A stretch of DNA of 64,000 nt from Shewanella benthica (GTDB lineage: Bacteria; Pseudomonadota; Gammaproteobacteria; Enterobacterales; Shewanellaceae), in assembly GCA_023284085.1 (NCBI GenBank), contig JAKVHY010000009.1, positions 92,948-156,947 of the forward strand, read 5' to 3'. Each line of letters opens with the position of its first letter. Position 1 is the first letter of the stretch. A program made the translations under genes and the position numbers. The notes beneath the pieces are model-generated. The model saw only the letters and a program-made list of their open reading frames with translations, did no database searches and was not told where the DNA came from. This document shows, one piece after another, positions 27,514-36,384 of the stretch.

Positions 27514-27798
27514 TTAAACATTCTCCTTCGACAAGATATGCTGGACACAGGCCGATCTAAGCAATGACGTGAAATTCTTTACATCACCGTGATGGTTAAG
27601 CGCTTCTATGTATAGGCTCGCGATAAATTGGTTTCTTTTTACACCTTGGCTCTCTGCAATCTGATCTAATAGATCCCAAAACAGCTTTTCCAATGAGATG
27701 CTGGTTACATGCCCCTGGATTCGAATGGATTTCTGAATCGGCAAGTAATGGCTGGTAGGGTTATCGAAAAACAGATTATCCATAACTTTGATTCGCAC
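27514..27798 (-). CDS. Ribbon-helix-helix domain protein (RHH_4 type)
   Basis: 94 residues. The core from about 25 (KSIRIQGHVTSISLEKLFWD, then LLDQIAESQGVKRNQFI) matches the RHH_4 family: a beta ribbon followed by a helix pair, with the late NFTSLLRSACVQHI helix. It is a probable small DNA-binding protein. The start could be GTG 27798 or ATG 27783; neither has a strong ribosome site. No toxin-like partner is adjacent, so nothing supports an antitoxin role. Confidence 0.65.
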   Translation of the reverse strand: MRIKVMDNLFFDNPTSHYLPIQKSIRIQGHVTSISLEKLFWDLLDQIAESQGVKRNQFIASLYIEALNHHGDVKNFTSLLRSACVQHILSKENV

Positions 27799-27924
27799 AC
27801 TCGATGTTATTTAATTTGTTGAATTTTAAGGTATTATACATATTCATTGTCTTTATTACCATTCAGGGGAGTGTACAAATTCTCGAATTTAACGAGTCAT
27901 CACAACTTATGATTTATTATCCGG

Positions 27925-28212
27925 TTATGCGTGTTGGGATAAGATGATAATTTCAGGCTCTTGAGAAATGAGCTCAGGCATCTCTTTTTTTAGACGTTTG
28001 AAATGTCCGGTATTTTGATGTTTTTCGAATGCAGCATGATCGACAAAGCTCTTGATGAAGATGAAATGTCCATGTTTTTCATTTTCTTGGTGAAGTTCAT
28101 ATTTGACACAGCCCAGTTCATTTCGAGTCGGTTGAACTAAGCTCTTGAGGAGCTCAAGAAGCGCCTGTTCTTTGCCACTTTGCGCCTTAAAGCGTGTCAA
28201 TACATTGATCAT
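27925..28212 (-). CDS. ABM-family (YgiN-like) small monooxygenase
   Basis: About 95 residues from ATG 28212; TTG 28230 is an alternative. The antibiotic-biosynthesis-monooxygenase ferredoxin-like fold is seen in INVLTRFKAQSGKEQALLE, the RNELGCVKYELHQ segment and FIFIKSFVDHAAFEKHQ (the paired His/Trp region of the family). Proteins of this type act as quinol or small-molecule oxygenases without metal. No partner gene is adjacent. Confidence 0.78.
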   Translation of the reverse strand: MINVLTRFKAQSGKEQALLELLKSLVQPTRNELGCVKYELHQENEKHGHFIFIKSFVDHAAFEKHQNTGHFKRLKKEMPELISQEPEIIILSQHA

Positions 28213-28480
28213 ATTTGTGCCCGTAGTCAAAAGTTACTGCCGATAATGAAAGGGGGGGCTAATGTAAGTGACTTGACTGACGAAAGGGTAGCAAAGGGGT
28301 ACTACATTTCAGTTAATTAGACTAAGTAACTTCTTTCTTTACAGCTCTTTGAGTGTGATCACTTTGTAAATGAACACAATTTTCAAGCTATGCAGGTCTG
28401 TGTAAATATCTATCAAATAGAGCGTTTTTCGAACAAGAAACAGATACTCATAAGATTAAGTACATCTTCTCTTCTACTTG

Positions 28481-28500
28481 TTTGTCAAAAATATGACAAA
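28481..28500 (+). promoter_or_regulatory. Palindrome upstream of the LysE gene
   Basis: TTTGTCA-N6-TGACAAA, a perfect 7-bp dyad with a 6-base spacer (20 bases in all), 191 bp before the LysE GTG. It looks like an operator for a dimeric regulator; which one is unknown. The rest of the 480-bp gap (28213-28690) is AT-rich with no gene. Confidence 0.4.
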
Positions 28501-28690
28501 TATTCACGGTTTTATCAGACACATATTGCACATCTTTTATAAAAATAATGGGCTGTCGCTGGCTTATGCTTTTATTCATTTTGAGTCACCGTTGTTTATT
28601 GATAGAAATTAGAAACGATGCAGAACTTGCTGATGATAGCTGTTATTTATTGAGTTAGACTGTGGCCTTGTTTCGGGGGAAGGAGATATT

Positions 28691-29326
28691 GTGGAATTAG
28701 GTATTAGCGAACTTTGGCTATTTGTCATTTCAGGCATAATGTTAAACATCATTCCCGGACCTGACTCTTTATACATCATAGGTCGTAGCGCTTCCCAAGG
28801 CTTTAGGGCGGGTTCTACCGCGGCTTGCGGCATAGCCAGTGGAACCTTAGTGCATATCTTTGCGGCAGCTTTTGGTTTATCAGCTATTTTGGCGACATCA
28901 GCCATGGCTTTTACTATCATCAAGATCCTCGGCTGTGCATATCTTATCTATATGGGGGTCTCTATGCTGCTCAGTAAAGCTGGGCCAGCGGTCAAAAATA
29001 GTGAGCAGAGTCAGGCGCCACTGAAGAAGATCTTCTATCAGGGTTTTATGACCAATGTACTTAATCCTAAGGTGGCACTGTTTTTCTTAGCTTTCGTGCC
29101 ACAATTTATTGCCCATGATGCACCGAATAAAGCGCTCTCTTTCATTGTCTTAGGCCTGATCTTTAATATCAACGGCATGCTTTGGTGCCACTTTCTGGCC
29201 TGGTCTTCATCGTCATTGAGCCGTAAAGTGAAACAAAGCCCCAGGATCTCTAACGTGGTCAATACGCTAGCTGGTGGGCTGTTCATCTGTTTCGGCATCA
29301 AGTTAGCGTTTAGCGAGCAGGTCTAG
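28691..29326 (+). CDS. LysE/RhtB-family amino acid exporter
   Basis: 211 residues, six spans. The family N-terminus NIIPGPDSLYIIGRSASQGF and GIASGTLVHIFAAAFGLSAI are present, as is FYQGFMTNVLNPKVALFFLAF in the middle. It exports amino acids or homoserine lactones across the inner membrane; substrate unknown. It starts at GTG 28691 right after an AGGAG site (28681-28685). Confidence 0.9.
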   Translation: MELGISELWLFVISGIMLNIIPGPDSLYIIGRSASQGFRAGSTAACGIASGTLVHIFAAAFGLSAILATSAMAFTIIKILGCAYLIYMGVSMLLSKAGPAVKNSEQSQAPLKKIFYQGFMTNVLNPKVALFFLAFVPQFIAHDAPNKALSFIVLGLIFNINGMLWCHFLAWSSSSLSRKVKQSPRISNVVNTLAGGLFICFGIKLAFSEQV

Positions 29327-29451
29327 TTTTCCTCTCGTCATCTTGTTACCTATCTATGAGTCTATTGGCCTGAATCACTACATTCGACTATGGTCAATGA
29401 AGTGTTCGACAATATTCGCTCTACTTGTCCGAGCCGATAACCTTGAACTAT

Positions 29452-29483
29452 CAGTTCTGAGTTCTGAGTTCTAAGTTCTAAGT
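29452..29483. repeat. Octamer tandem (AGTTCTGA/AGTTCTAA)
   Basis: About four 8-base units (AGTTCTGA twice, then AGTTCTAA variants) in the gap between the convergent LysE and LysR genes. The same kind of ACTTAA/ACTTATAA tandem appears at about 18225-18250. Confidence 0.6.
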
Positions 29484-29551
29484 TAAGAGTGATATGTAAG
29501 TAGCCCGATTCTCATTGAGGGGCGGGCTCTTTCTTTATGTGCCGTAAGCGC

Positions 29552-30514
29552 TTATGTCTCTGCTTTCTCTTGATTAAATACTTCATCGAATATTGCTTTA
29601 AGTAATTCAATTTTACTGGTTTCGCGTGGGTTGTGTTTAGACACCATGGAGAGATTAAATTGATAACAGGCACTATCACGAAGAATGATTTTGAGTTGTT
29701 TTGACTCGAGTTCCTGTTGAATGTAGCTCAGTGGTAAATAGCCAATATAGCAGCCGGAGAGAATTAAGGTTTTACGGGTATCAAACTGATAAGCCTTGGC
29801 ACATAGATTGAGTCGTTTTAATTGCTCTCTGCCCTCTGCATCAATATCAATCCCGGGATGAATGGCGGGTGTCTGCGTTAGCATCTCTGCGCTAATCTCA
29901 TCATCTTTCAGTTGGAAAAATGGATGAGTATGGCTACAACATAAGTAGATGGGTTCGTTATATATGGTCTGATAATCCAGCCCTTCGATCTGCTGATAAC
30001 TGGGGAGTAATCCTATATGGGCCTTCTCTTTAAGCAGGCATTTTTCGATGTGTTTCAGGGCTTCATTGTCGAGTACCAGATGTAACTGTGGCTGAGCCTG
30101 ATGTATCTTTTTCACTACCTCTGCCAGTTTTAGCTGCATACGTGTATCGAGCTGATCGGCGCACAGTATGATTAACTCACCACTCAATTCTTCACCTAAG
30201 TTATTAACGAGTCTTGAAAAATCATTAAGCGAGTCGAATAGTTCGATACAGGCATGATAGACCGCCTGACCATCTTCAGTCAGCGCAAAACCGCCGCGTC
30301 CTCGGCTGCATAATTTGAGCTTCATGCGACTCTCTAGATTAGACATGTGCACACTGATGGTTGAGCGGGTCACCCCTAGCTCTGCTTCAGATGCAGAGAA
30401 GCCGCCATTTTCGACCACAGTACGAAAAATTCTCAGCAGGCGTAGGTCATATTCGGTGACAGCTTTCGGGATGATGGAGCGCTTACTGTTAATTTTATTG
30501 CTAATGTTTTTCAA
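29552..30514 (-). CDS. LysR-type regulator divergent from gabDT
   Basis: 320 residues. The HTH domain (about 22-80) reads LRLLRIFRTVVENGGFSASE then ELGVTRSTISVHMSNLESRM. The rest is a substrate-binding-like effector domain. It is read divergently from gabD, with 175 bp between the two starts. By the usual LysR arrangement it should control gabDT in response to GABA or a related metabolite; this is inference from position. ATG 30514. Confidence 0.88.
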   Translation of the reverse strand: MKNISNKINSKRSIIPKAVTEYDLRLLRIFRTVVENGGFSASEAELGVTRSTISVHMSNLESRMKLKLCSRGRGGFALTEDGQAVYHACIELFDSLNDFSRLVNNLGEELSGELIILCADQLDTRMQLKLAEVVKKIHQAQPQLHLVLDNEALKHIEKCLLKEKAHIGLLPSYQQIEGLDYQTIYNEPIYLCCSHTHPFFQLKDDEISAEMLTQTPAIHPGIDIDAEGREQLKRLNLCAKAYQFDTRKTLILSGCYIGYLPLSYIQQELESKQLKIILRDSACYQFNLSMVSKHNPRETSKIELLKAIFDEVFNQEKAET

Positions 30515-30550
30515 ATTGCCACCTAGTTAACCGTATATAGTTTTACAGCC

Positions 30551-30568
30551 ATAAAACATAAGGTTTAT
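30551..30568. promoter_or_regulatory. Candidate LysR operator in the gab divergent promoter
   Basis: ATAAA-N8-TTTAT dyad in the 175-bp space between the LysR gene and gabD. LysR sites are usually short dyads of the T-N11-A type in such positions. The match is loose and unproven. Confidence 0.3.
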
Positions 30569-30689
30569 TGTTTTGTATTTAACCCGAGTTAATTTTGCTA
30601 TTCAATAGCTATATGAATTTTTAGTACCAGTTTCATCTCTGGAGAAGAAACTGGTGCCATAGACAAGATGACAGCACACTGGAGTGATT

Positions 30690-32162
30690 ATGCAACAAGT
30701 TAATGATTCAGGATTAGTGAAGCTCAGCTCTTACATAGATGGCAAGTGGAGTGATAGTCAGTCGGATGGTGGGAGTGAGCGATTCGATGTCATCAACCCT
30801 GCCAATGACCGAGTCGTGGCCCAAGTATGCAATGCCGGCATTGCCGAGACGAAAGCGGCCGTTATCGCCGCAAAAAAAGCCCTGCCGGCCTGGTCTAAAA
30901 AATCGGCCAATGAGCGTGCAGTTATCTTGCGTCGCTGGTTCAACTTGATGATGGATAGTCAGGATGATTTGGGCCGTATTTTGACCTTAGAGCAGGGCAA
31001 GCCGTTAGCCGAAGCTAAAGGTGAAATTGCCTATGGTGCAGCCTTCATCGATTGGTTCGCCGAAGAGGGCAAGCGAGTTTATGGCGATACTATTCCGGCA
31101 CCTGCCGGTGATAAACGTATTATCGTTATCAAGCAGCCTGTGGGCGTCGTCGCCTCTATTACACCGTGGAATTTCCCTAATGCCATGATCGCCCGTAAAG
31201 CGGCAGCGGCTCTGGCTGCGGGTTGTACGTTCGTGGTGCGACCTTCACCGTCTACGCCGCTATCGGCGCTCGCTATGGCTGAACTTGCCGAGCGGGCTGG
31301 CGTGCCAGCAGGAGTGTTCAACGTGGTGGTGGGCTTGGATTCATCTGGTATGGGCAAGGTACTGACTCAGCATCCGGACGTGTCTAAATTCACTTTCACC
31401 GGTTCGACAGCGGTTGGAAAAATATTGATGACCCAAACGGCTACTACGGTTAAGAAGGTGTCGATGGAGCTCGGTGGTAACGCGCCCTTTATCGTATTTG
31501 ATGATGCCGATATCGATGCCGCAGTCCAAGGCGCACTGGTGTCTAAATATCGTAATGCAGGCCAGACTTGTGTCTGTACTAACCGCATCTTCGTTCAGGG
31601 TAGCGTGCTTCAGGAGTTCACCGATAAGTTTGCCAGTGCGGTGGCAGAGCTTAAGATCGGCGATGGCCTGGCCGATGGCGTTAACTTAGGCCCGATGATC
31701 ACATCACAAGCGGTCGATGGCGTGCATAAGCTAGTGGAAGAAACTGTCGCCGCCGGGGCAAAAATTATTGCCGGTGGTAAACGCAGCGCTGCAGGTAACA
31801 ATTTCTATGAGCCGACAATCTTGACCGGTGTCACCAATGATATGCCCTTGGCAAGCAATGAAATATTTGGCCCAGTCACGCCCATCATCAGTTTCGACAC
31901 CGAAGAGGAAGTCATTGCATTAGCTAACGACACTGAGTATGGCTTAGCGGCTTACTTCTATTCCCGCGATATTGGCCGAGTGTGGCGCGTCGCCGAAGGG
32001 CTTGAATACGGCATGGTCGGTATCAATGAAGGCATCATATCCAATCCGGCTGCGCCATTCGGTGGGGTTAAGCAGTCAGGCTACGGCCGCGAAGGTTCTA
32101 AGTATGGTTTAGACGACTATATGGAGATCAAGTATCTGTGTATGGGTGGAATAGATCGCTAG
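30690..32162 (+). CDS. gabD: Succinate-semialdehyde dehydrogenase
   Basis: 490 residues from ATG 30690, which has GGAG at a good distance; GTG 30684 is also in frame. Aldehyde dehydrogenase motifs: ASITPWNFPNAMIARK, FTGSTAVGK, catalytic Glu in SMELGGNAPFIV, and catalytic Cys in NAGQTCVCTNRIFVQ. SNEIFGPVTP and the overall length match GabD. It oxidises succinic semialdehyde to succinate. It lies directly upstream of gabT, 54 bp apart with a palindrome between. Confidence 0.93.
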   Translation: MQQVNDSGLVKLSSYIDGKWSDSQSDGGSERFDVINPANDRVVAQVCNAGIAETKAAVIAAKKALPAWSKKSANERAVILRRWFNLMMDSQDDLGRILTLEQGKPLAEAKGEIAYGAAFIDWFAEEGKRVYGDTIPAPAGDKRIIVIKQPVGVVASITPWNFPNAMIARKAAAALAAGCTFVVRPSPSTPLSALAMAELAERAGVPAGVFNVVVGLDSSGMGKVLTQHPDVSKFTFTGSTAVGKILMTQTATTVKKVSMELGGNAPFIVFDDADIDAAVQGALVSKYRNAGQTCVCTNRIFVQGSVLQEFTDKFASAVAELKIGDGLADGVNLGPMITSQAVDGVHKLVEETVAAGAKIIAGGKRSAAGNNFYEPTILTGVTNDMPLASNEIFGPVTPIISFDTEEEVIALANDTEYGLAAYFYSRDIGRVWRVAEGLEYGMVGINEGIISNPAAPFGGVKQSGYGREGSKYGLDDYMEIKYLCMGGIDR

Positions 32163-32190
32163 TTCCTAGAATCTAGATTCTAGGAACTAG
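32159..32190. repeat. 32-bp perfect palindrome overlapping the gabD stop
   Basis: Reads identically on both strands: CTAGTTCCTAGAATCT followed by its complement. The gabD stop (TAG at 32160-32162) lies in the left arm. It shares the TTCCTAG/CTAGGAA core with the hairpin at 23134-23162. It could attenuate or stabilise mRNA between gabD and gabT. Confidence 0.85.
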
Positions 32191-32216
32191 GTAGCTAAAT
32201 AAATAGGATAATAACA

Positions 32217-33497
32217 ATGACAAACAGTAGCTTACAAGAACGAAAGGTTAAGGTTATCGCCCGTGGTCAAGGCAATGTCTATCCTGTGTATGTCGATAGA
32301 GCGAAAAATTCTGAGCTATGGGATGTGGACGGTAATCGTTATATCGATTTTGGTATGGGTATCGCCGTGTGTAATACCGGCCATAGTCAACCCAAGATTG
32401 TGGCTGCAGTCAAGGATCAGCTGGATAAGTTTAGTCATAGCTGCGTGATGATTAACCCCTATGAATCTGCGGTTGAGTTAGCGGAAAAGCTGACCCAGAT
32501 AGCGCCTGGACCCAGCGAGAAGAAGGCCATTTTTGTTACTACCGGCGCAGAGGCCGTGGAGAATTGCGTTAAGATAGCCAGGGCACATACTGGCCGGCGC
32601 GGTGTTATTGCCTTTAACGGTGGCTTCCATGGTCGTACAAATCTAACCATGGCGCTGACGGGGAAAATTAGCCCATATAAACATCTTTTTGGACCGTTTC
32701 CCGGTGATATTTTTCATGCTCCATTTCCGATGGCATTTCATGATGTAGCGGTAAAAGATTCACTCAAGGCGATTGAAAATCTGTTCAAGGTGGATATCGC
32801 ACCAAGCGATGTGGCGGCGATAATCGTCGAGCCGGTTCAGGGCGAAGGTGGCTTCTATGCCGCGCCTGCCGAGTTCCTGCAGGCATTGCGTGCCTTGTGC
32901 GATCTACATGGGATCGTCTTGATCGCCGATGAGATCCAGACGGGGTTTGGCCGTACCGGCAAGATGTTCAGTTTCGAGCATGCCGATGTCGAGCCTGATT
33001 TGATCACTATGGCCAAGGGGATTGCTGGCGGTTTTCCAATCGCCGCGGTTGTGGGTAAGAGTGAGATCATGGATGCGCCTCTGCCAGGTGGCCTTGGCGG
33101 TACCTATGGTGGCTCTCCTGTTGGCTGTGTCGCCGCACTCGCGGTGCTTGAGGTGATCGAAGAGGAAAACCTGATTCATCGTGCAGACCAAATAGGCCAA
33201 ATTTTCAATGAGCAGCTGACTGCTTTGCAAGCCAGCTATCCAAACTTGATCGGTGAAGTGCGAAATCAAGGTGCCATGATCGCCATCGAGCTGGTCATCG
33301 ATGGTGATAACGAACAGGCTAATACCGCCTTGACCCAAGCGATCATAGGTAAGGCGGTCGAGCATGGCCTCATTCTGCTTTCCTGTGGCTTCTACGGTAA
33401 TGTTATTCGTTTCTTGCCGGCCTTGACCATATCTGATGAATTAATCTATGAAGGTTTAGAAAAGTTTAAGCAGCTATTTAGTGCTCTTGCGCGCTAA
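32217..33497 (+). CDS. gabT: 4-aminobutyrate aminotransferase
   Basis: 426 residues, class III aminotransferase. Substrate and PLP segments: NTGHSQPKIVAAV, FVTTGAEAVENCVKIARAHT, GGFHGRTNLTMALTGK, LIADEIQTGFGRTGK, and PLP-Lys in TMAKGIAGGFPIAAVVG. It transfers the amino group of GABA to 2-oxoglutarate, giving succinic semialdehyde for GabD. ATG 32217 after AGGATAATAACA. A weak 8-bp dyad (TACCGTTC/GAACGGTA) lies in the 291-bp gap after it. Confidence 0.93.
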   Translation: MTNSSLQERKVKVIARGQGNVYPVYVDRAKNSELWDVDGNRYIDFGMGIAVCNTGHSQPKIVAAVKDQLDKFSHSCVMINPYESAVELAEKLTQIAPGPSEKKAIFVTTGAEAVENCVKIARAHTGRRGVIAFNGGFHGRTNLTMALTGKISPYKHLFGPFPGDIFHAPFPMAFHDVAVKDSLKAIENLFKVDIAPSDVAAIIVEPVQGEGGFYAAPAEFLQALRALCDLHGIVLIADEIQTGFGRTGKMFSFEHADVEPDLITMAKGIAGGFPIAAVVGKSEIMDAPLPGGLGGTYGGSPVGCVAALAVLEVIEEENLIHRADQIGQIFNEQLTALQASYPNLIGEVRNQGAMIAIELVIDGDNEQANTALTQAIIGKAVEHGLILLSCGFYGNVIRFLPALTISDELIYEGLEKFKQLFSALAR

Positions 33498-33788
33498 ACT
33501 GAAATCACTTTGAAAATGAAGTGAGTCTGCACATTCATAAGAAGTGTGGCTTTACCGTTCTCGGTACCAGAGATAGCTTAGGCAAGATGAACGGTATTTG
33601 GAGAGATGTGACACTCTTGGAGCGAAGAAGCCAAGTAGAAGGCATCGAAGTTTAGCGATAGCCTCCAATTTGATTCAAATAGCTGTGGGATATCCTAAGA
33701 AAACTTGCCAAGTCACTAAGTTCAGCGTAAAACAGCCTCAAAGAACCTAAATATCTCTACTTTTAAAAAGAAACTGGAAGGCTGAATT

Positions 33789-34577
33789 TTGGATCATTTT
33801 GTTTGGAACGTCGACCCCGTATTGATCTCCTTCATGGGGCTTAAAGTGCATTGGTATGGTGCCCTATTTGCCACGGCTATCGCCTGTGGTTTTCAGGTGA
33901 TGAAGCGCATCTATATCAAGGAGAAGCTGCCCGTCGAGTCGTTAGATAATCTGCTGATGTATTGTGTAATAGGCATTATTGTCGGTGCTCGCCTTGCTCA
34001 CTGTATCTTCTACGACCCGGCTTATTATTTCAGTAACCCACTGAAAATTTTCGCCATCTGGGAAGGTGGACTCGCCAGCCACGGCGGTGGTTTAGGCGCA
34101 ATTCTGGCGCTTTACTATTATCGTCGTAAGATGGATATGCCCTTCCTGTTCCTGCTGGATAGATTGGCCATCGCCACGGCAATTTTTGGTTTCTTCGTGC
34201 GTATGGCCAATTTCATGAACTCAGAGATATTAGGCCTGCCGACCAATGTACCTTGGGCTATTATCTTCGAGCGCATCGACATGCTACCTCGTCACCCGGC
34301 TCAGCTTTACGAAGCCTTCGCTTATCTGGCTATCTTTATCGGTCTTTGGGCGATTTACAAATACACTGAGATGAAGCAGAAAGAAGGTGCTATTTTTGGC
34401 CTGTTCCTGGTATTGGTGTTCAGTGCTCGTTTCGCCATAGAGTTCGTCAAGGTCAAGCAGGCGGCTTACGCTGAGGGAATGACCTTGAGTGCGGGCCAAT
34501 GGTTGAGTGTACCTTTCCTCATCGTTGGTGTGGTGCTCTTGGTCATGCCTTATTTGAACAAGAAGGTTAAGGCTTAA
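33789..34577 (+). CDS. lgt: Prolipoprotein diacylglyceryl transferase, divergent type
   Basis: 262 residues, seven spans. Catalytic residues are kept: His in LASHGGGLGA, Arg/Asn in VRMANFMNSE, HPAQLYEA, and Arg/Glu in SARFAIEFVK. It transfers diacylglycerol from phosphatidylglycerol to the lipobox Cys of prelipoproteins in the inner membrane. The MNSEILGLPTNVPWAIIFER stretch resembles Bacteroidota-type Lgt more than the GRIGNFINGEL of E. coli, and thyA is absent next door, so it may be a second, acquired copy. TTG start with GGAAGG upstream. Confidence 0.9.
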   Translation: MDHFVWNVDPVLISFMGLKVHWYGALFATAIACGFQVMKRIYIKEKLPVESLDNLLMYCVIGIIVGARLAHCIFYDPAYYFSNPLKIFAIWEGGLASHGGGLGAILALYYYRRKMDMPFLFLLDRLAIATAIFGFFVRMANFMNSEILGLPTNVPWAIIFERIDMLPRHPAQLYEAFAYLAIFIGLWAIYKYTEMKQKEGAIFGLFLVLVFSARFAIEFVKVKQAAYAEGMTLSAGQWLSVPFLIVGVVLLVMPYLNKKVKA

Positions 34578-34619
34578 CTCGAGTTATTGGAACTTATATC
34601 TATTGGTTTTAGAATCATC

Positions 34620-34654
34620 AGGCGTCAGAGACATGAGTTTCTGGCGCCTTTTTT
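34620..34654 (+). terminator. Intrinsic terminator after lgt
   Basis: Stem AGGCGTCAGA with a partner ending TCTGGCGCCT, then six Ts. The remaining 300 bp before the antiporter gene hold no gene. Confidence 0.82.
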
Positions 34655-34953
34655 AACTTATACCTGTTTACCGCGTGGTTATAATCGCCCAAAACGATAC
34701 ATTACAGATCGTTAATCTACTGGTTAACGCCTTAAAAACTGGCGATAAATAGTGTAGAATAGCCGTCTCAAAGTCACTGACTGGTGACAGGCTTTTATCG
34801 CTGCTTCTTTGTTCGCATTATTAATAAAAAGTTAGCCTATACTCAGGTTTTCACTCTTAACCCATTACCCCATAAACGTAAAATAGAATTAGACTGGTAT
34901 CCCTGTGTCTGAATTCTCACTCTTATTTTCTTACTTAGAGGACTCGGATAGAT

Positions 34954-36174
34954 ATGTCATACGAAATACTCCTGCTGGGTATCGCCCTGTTGATCGCAAT
35001 AGGCATTCTATTGCACCATCCCTCGAAAACTTTAGGGATCCCCTCTCTTTTGATTTTCATGGGCGTTGGTCTGGCGCTTGGCAATGGTGAGTTTGATTTC
35101 GTTTATGATAATCTGGCCGTTACTTCTATGGTCGGCGCCGTTGCGCTGAATATTATCGTGTTTGTCGGTGGCATTAACACTTCAAATGAGAGCATCAAGT
35201 TAGCCTATAAAGAGGGCGGGATTCTTTCGACGTTCGGGGTCTTGTTTACCACATTGATCTTAGCTGCCCTGCTATATCCGTTGACCGAGTGGAGTCTGGT
35301 TATCTGCTTGTTATTTGCCGCAATAGTCTCCTCCACCGATGCTGCCGCCGTGTTCTCAATTTTAGAATCTAAGAAGCTTAAGCTAAAAGAGAAGACGGAT
35401 ACTGTGCTCGAATTTGAGTCGGCGACCAATGACCCGGTAGCCCTGGTTATGGTAGTCATTCTAACTGGCATCGCCTTGGCGCCGGAGAAGGCGATATCGG
35501 GTTGGGAGATAGCTCAGACTCTGCTGATCCAGTTAGGCGCAGGAATCATCATTGCTTATTTGGTGGGAAGGCTCGCCGTTTATCTGCTTAACACCATACA
35601 TTTAGAGGAGTATGGGCTGATCCCTGTATTCGTGTTGGCGAGTTTCATCATAGCGGCCTACGGCAGTGACTTGGCCGGTGGCAACATATTAATCGCCTCC
35701 TATGTGGTAGGCGTGGTGATAGGTAACGGCATTAAGCGAGGAAGGGAGGTCAATAAACACTTCTTCAATAGCCTCTCTTGGCTGGCTCAGTCGTTGATGT
35801 TTATCATATTGGGATTGCAGATTTTTCCTCAGACCCTATTTTCTGTGTTCTTCTTGTCGCTTATTCCTGCCGCTTTACTCATGTTTGTGGCCCGGCCCTT
35901 GGCGGTGCAACTCTGTTACTTGCCTTTTAGAAAGGCGAGCTGGCGCAAGCGTTTGTTTATTTCATCTATCGGTCTCAAGGGGGCTACTCCCATAGTATTT
36001 TCCTTAATTCCAGCGGCCGCAGGCGTCGAAGGAGCGATAGAACTGGTACATGTGGTGTTCTTTATCGTGCTGTTTTCGATACTACTCCAAGGCGGCGCCA
36101 TAGAGCCCTTAGCCAATAAGTTGAAACTGAATAACAAAGCCAACCCTGCAAAGGGACAGCTAAAAGAGAAGTAA
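34954..36174 (+). CDS. CPA1-type cation/proton antiporter (NhaP2-like, no TrkA domain)
   Basis: 406 residues with about twelve spans. Family core: AAIVSSTDAAAVFSILESKK then LEFESATNDPVALVMV, where the ND pair is the ion-binding site, and GLKGATPIVFSL. This is the K+(Na+)/H+ antiporter fold of NhaP2/CvrA. It stops after the membrane part: the cytoplasmic TrkA-C/CorC domain of the roughly 570-residue E. coli protein is absent. ATG 34954. It is followed by the TrpRS gene but with a 210-bp gap. Confidence 0.87.
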   Translation: MSYEILLLGIALLIAIGILLHHPSKTLGIPSLLIFMGVGLALGNGEFDFVYDNLAVTSMVGAVALNIIVFVGGINTSNESIKLAYKEGGILSTFGVLFTTLILAALLYPLTEWSLVICLLFAAIVSSTDAAAVFSILESKKLKLKEKTDTVLEFESATNDPVALVMVVILTGIALAPEKAISGWEIAQTLLIQLGAGIIIAYLVGRLAVYLLNTIHLEEYGLIPVFVLASFIIAAYGSDLAGGNILIASYVVGVVIGNGIKRGREVNKHFFNSLSWLAQSLMFIILGLQIFPQTLFSVFFLSLIPAALLMFVARPLAVQLCYLPFRKASWRKRLFISSIGLKGATPIVFSLIPAAAGVEGAIELVHVVFFIVLFSILLQGGAIEPLANKLKLNNKANPAKGQLKEK

Positions 36175-36314
36175 ATAATCTTTAATCTCTGTTTAGCTTG
36201 TTCACGTTGAACTAGCTTGATAACCTGCGGTAATGAAAAGCATATCCCTTAGTTACAATCCTCAGTTATCTTGGTGGCGCTCTCTTCTTTAGAGCGGCAC
36301 ATCTCATCATGTTC

Positions 36315-36365
36315 ATTAGCCGCCGGATGGTAGCTAATTGATCTCAGTCATAGTGTCTCCGGTGG
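36315..36365 (+). promoter_or_regulatory. trpS leader with two mutually exclusive hairpins
   Basis: ATTAGC (36315-36320) can pair with GCTAAT (36333-36338). Alternatively CCGCCGGA (36320-36327) pairs with TCCGGTGG (36358-36365; 8 bp with one G-U). Bases shared by the two folds make them exclusive. They lie 20-70 bases before the TrpRS ATG and its AGGAG site. An upstream hairpin (GGCGCTCT/AGAGCGGC, about 36272-36297) precedes them. An attenuator or RNA switch is possible; no Trp-codon leader peptide was found. Confidence 0.4.
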
Positions 36366-36384
36366 TGTTAATCAGGAGTCAATT

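Noticed and set aside
32904..33365. 153-residue minus-strand frame inside gabT
   Set aside because: Antisense to conserved PLP-enzyme coding sequence.
33553..33596. TACCGTTC/GAACGGTA hairpin after gabT as terminator
   Set aside because: A long loop and no T-run; termination is not supported.
34905..35090. 61-residue frame from GTG 34905 overlapping the antiporter start
   Set aside because: Mostly a frame-shifted shadow of the antiporter; no independent support.
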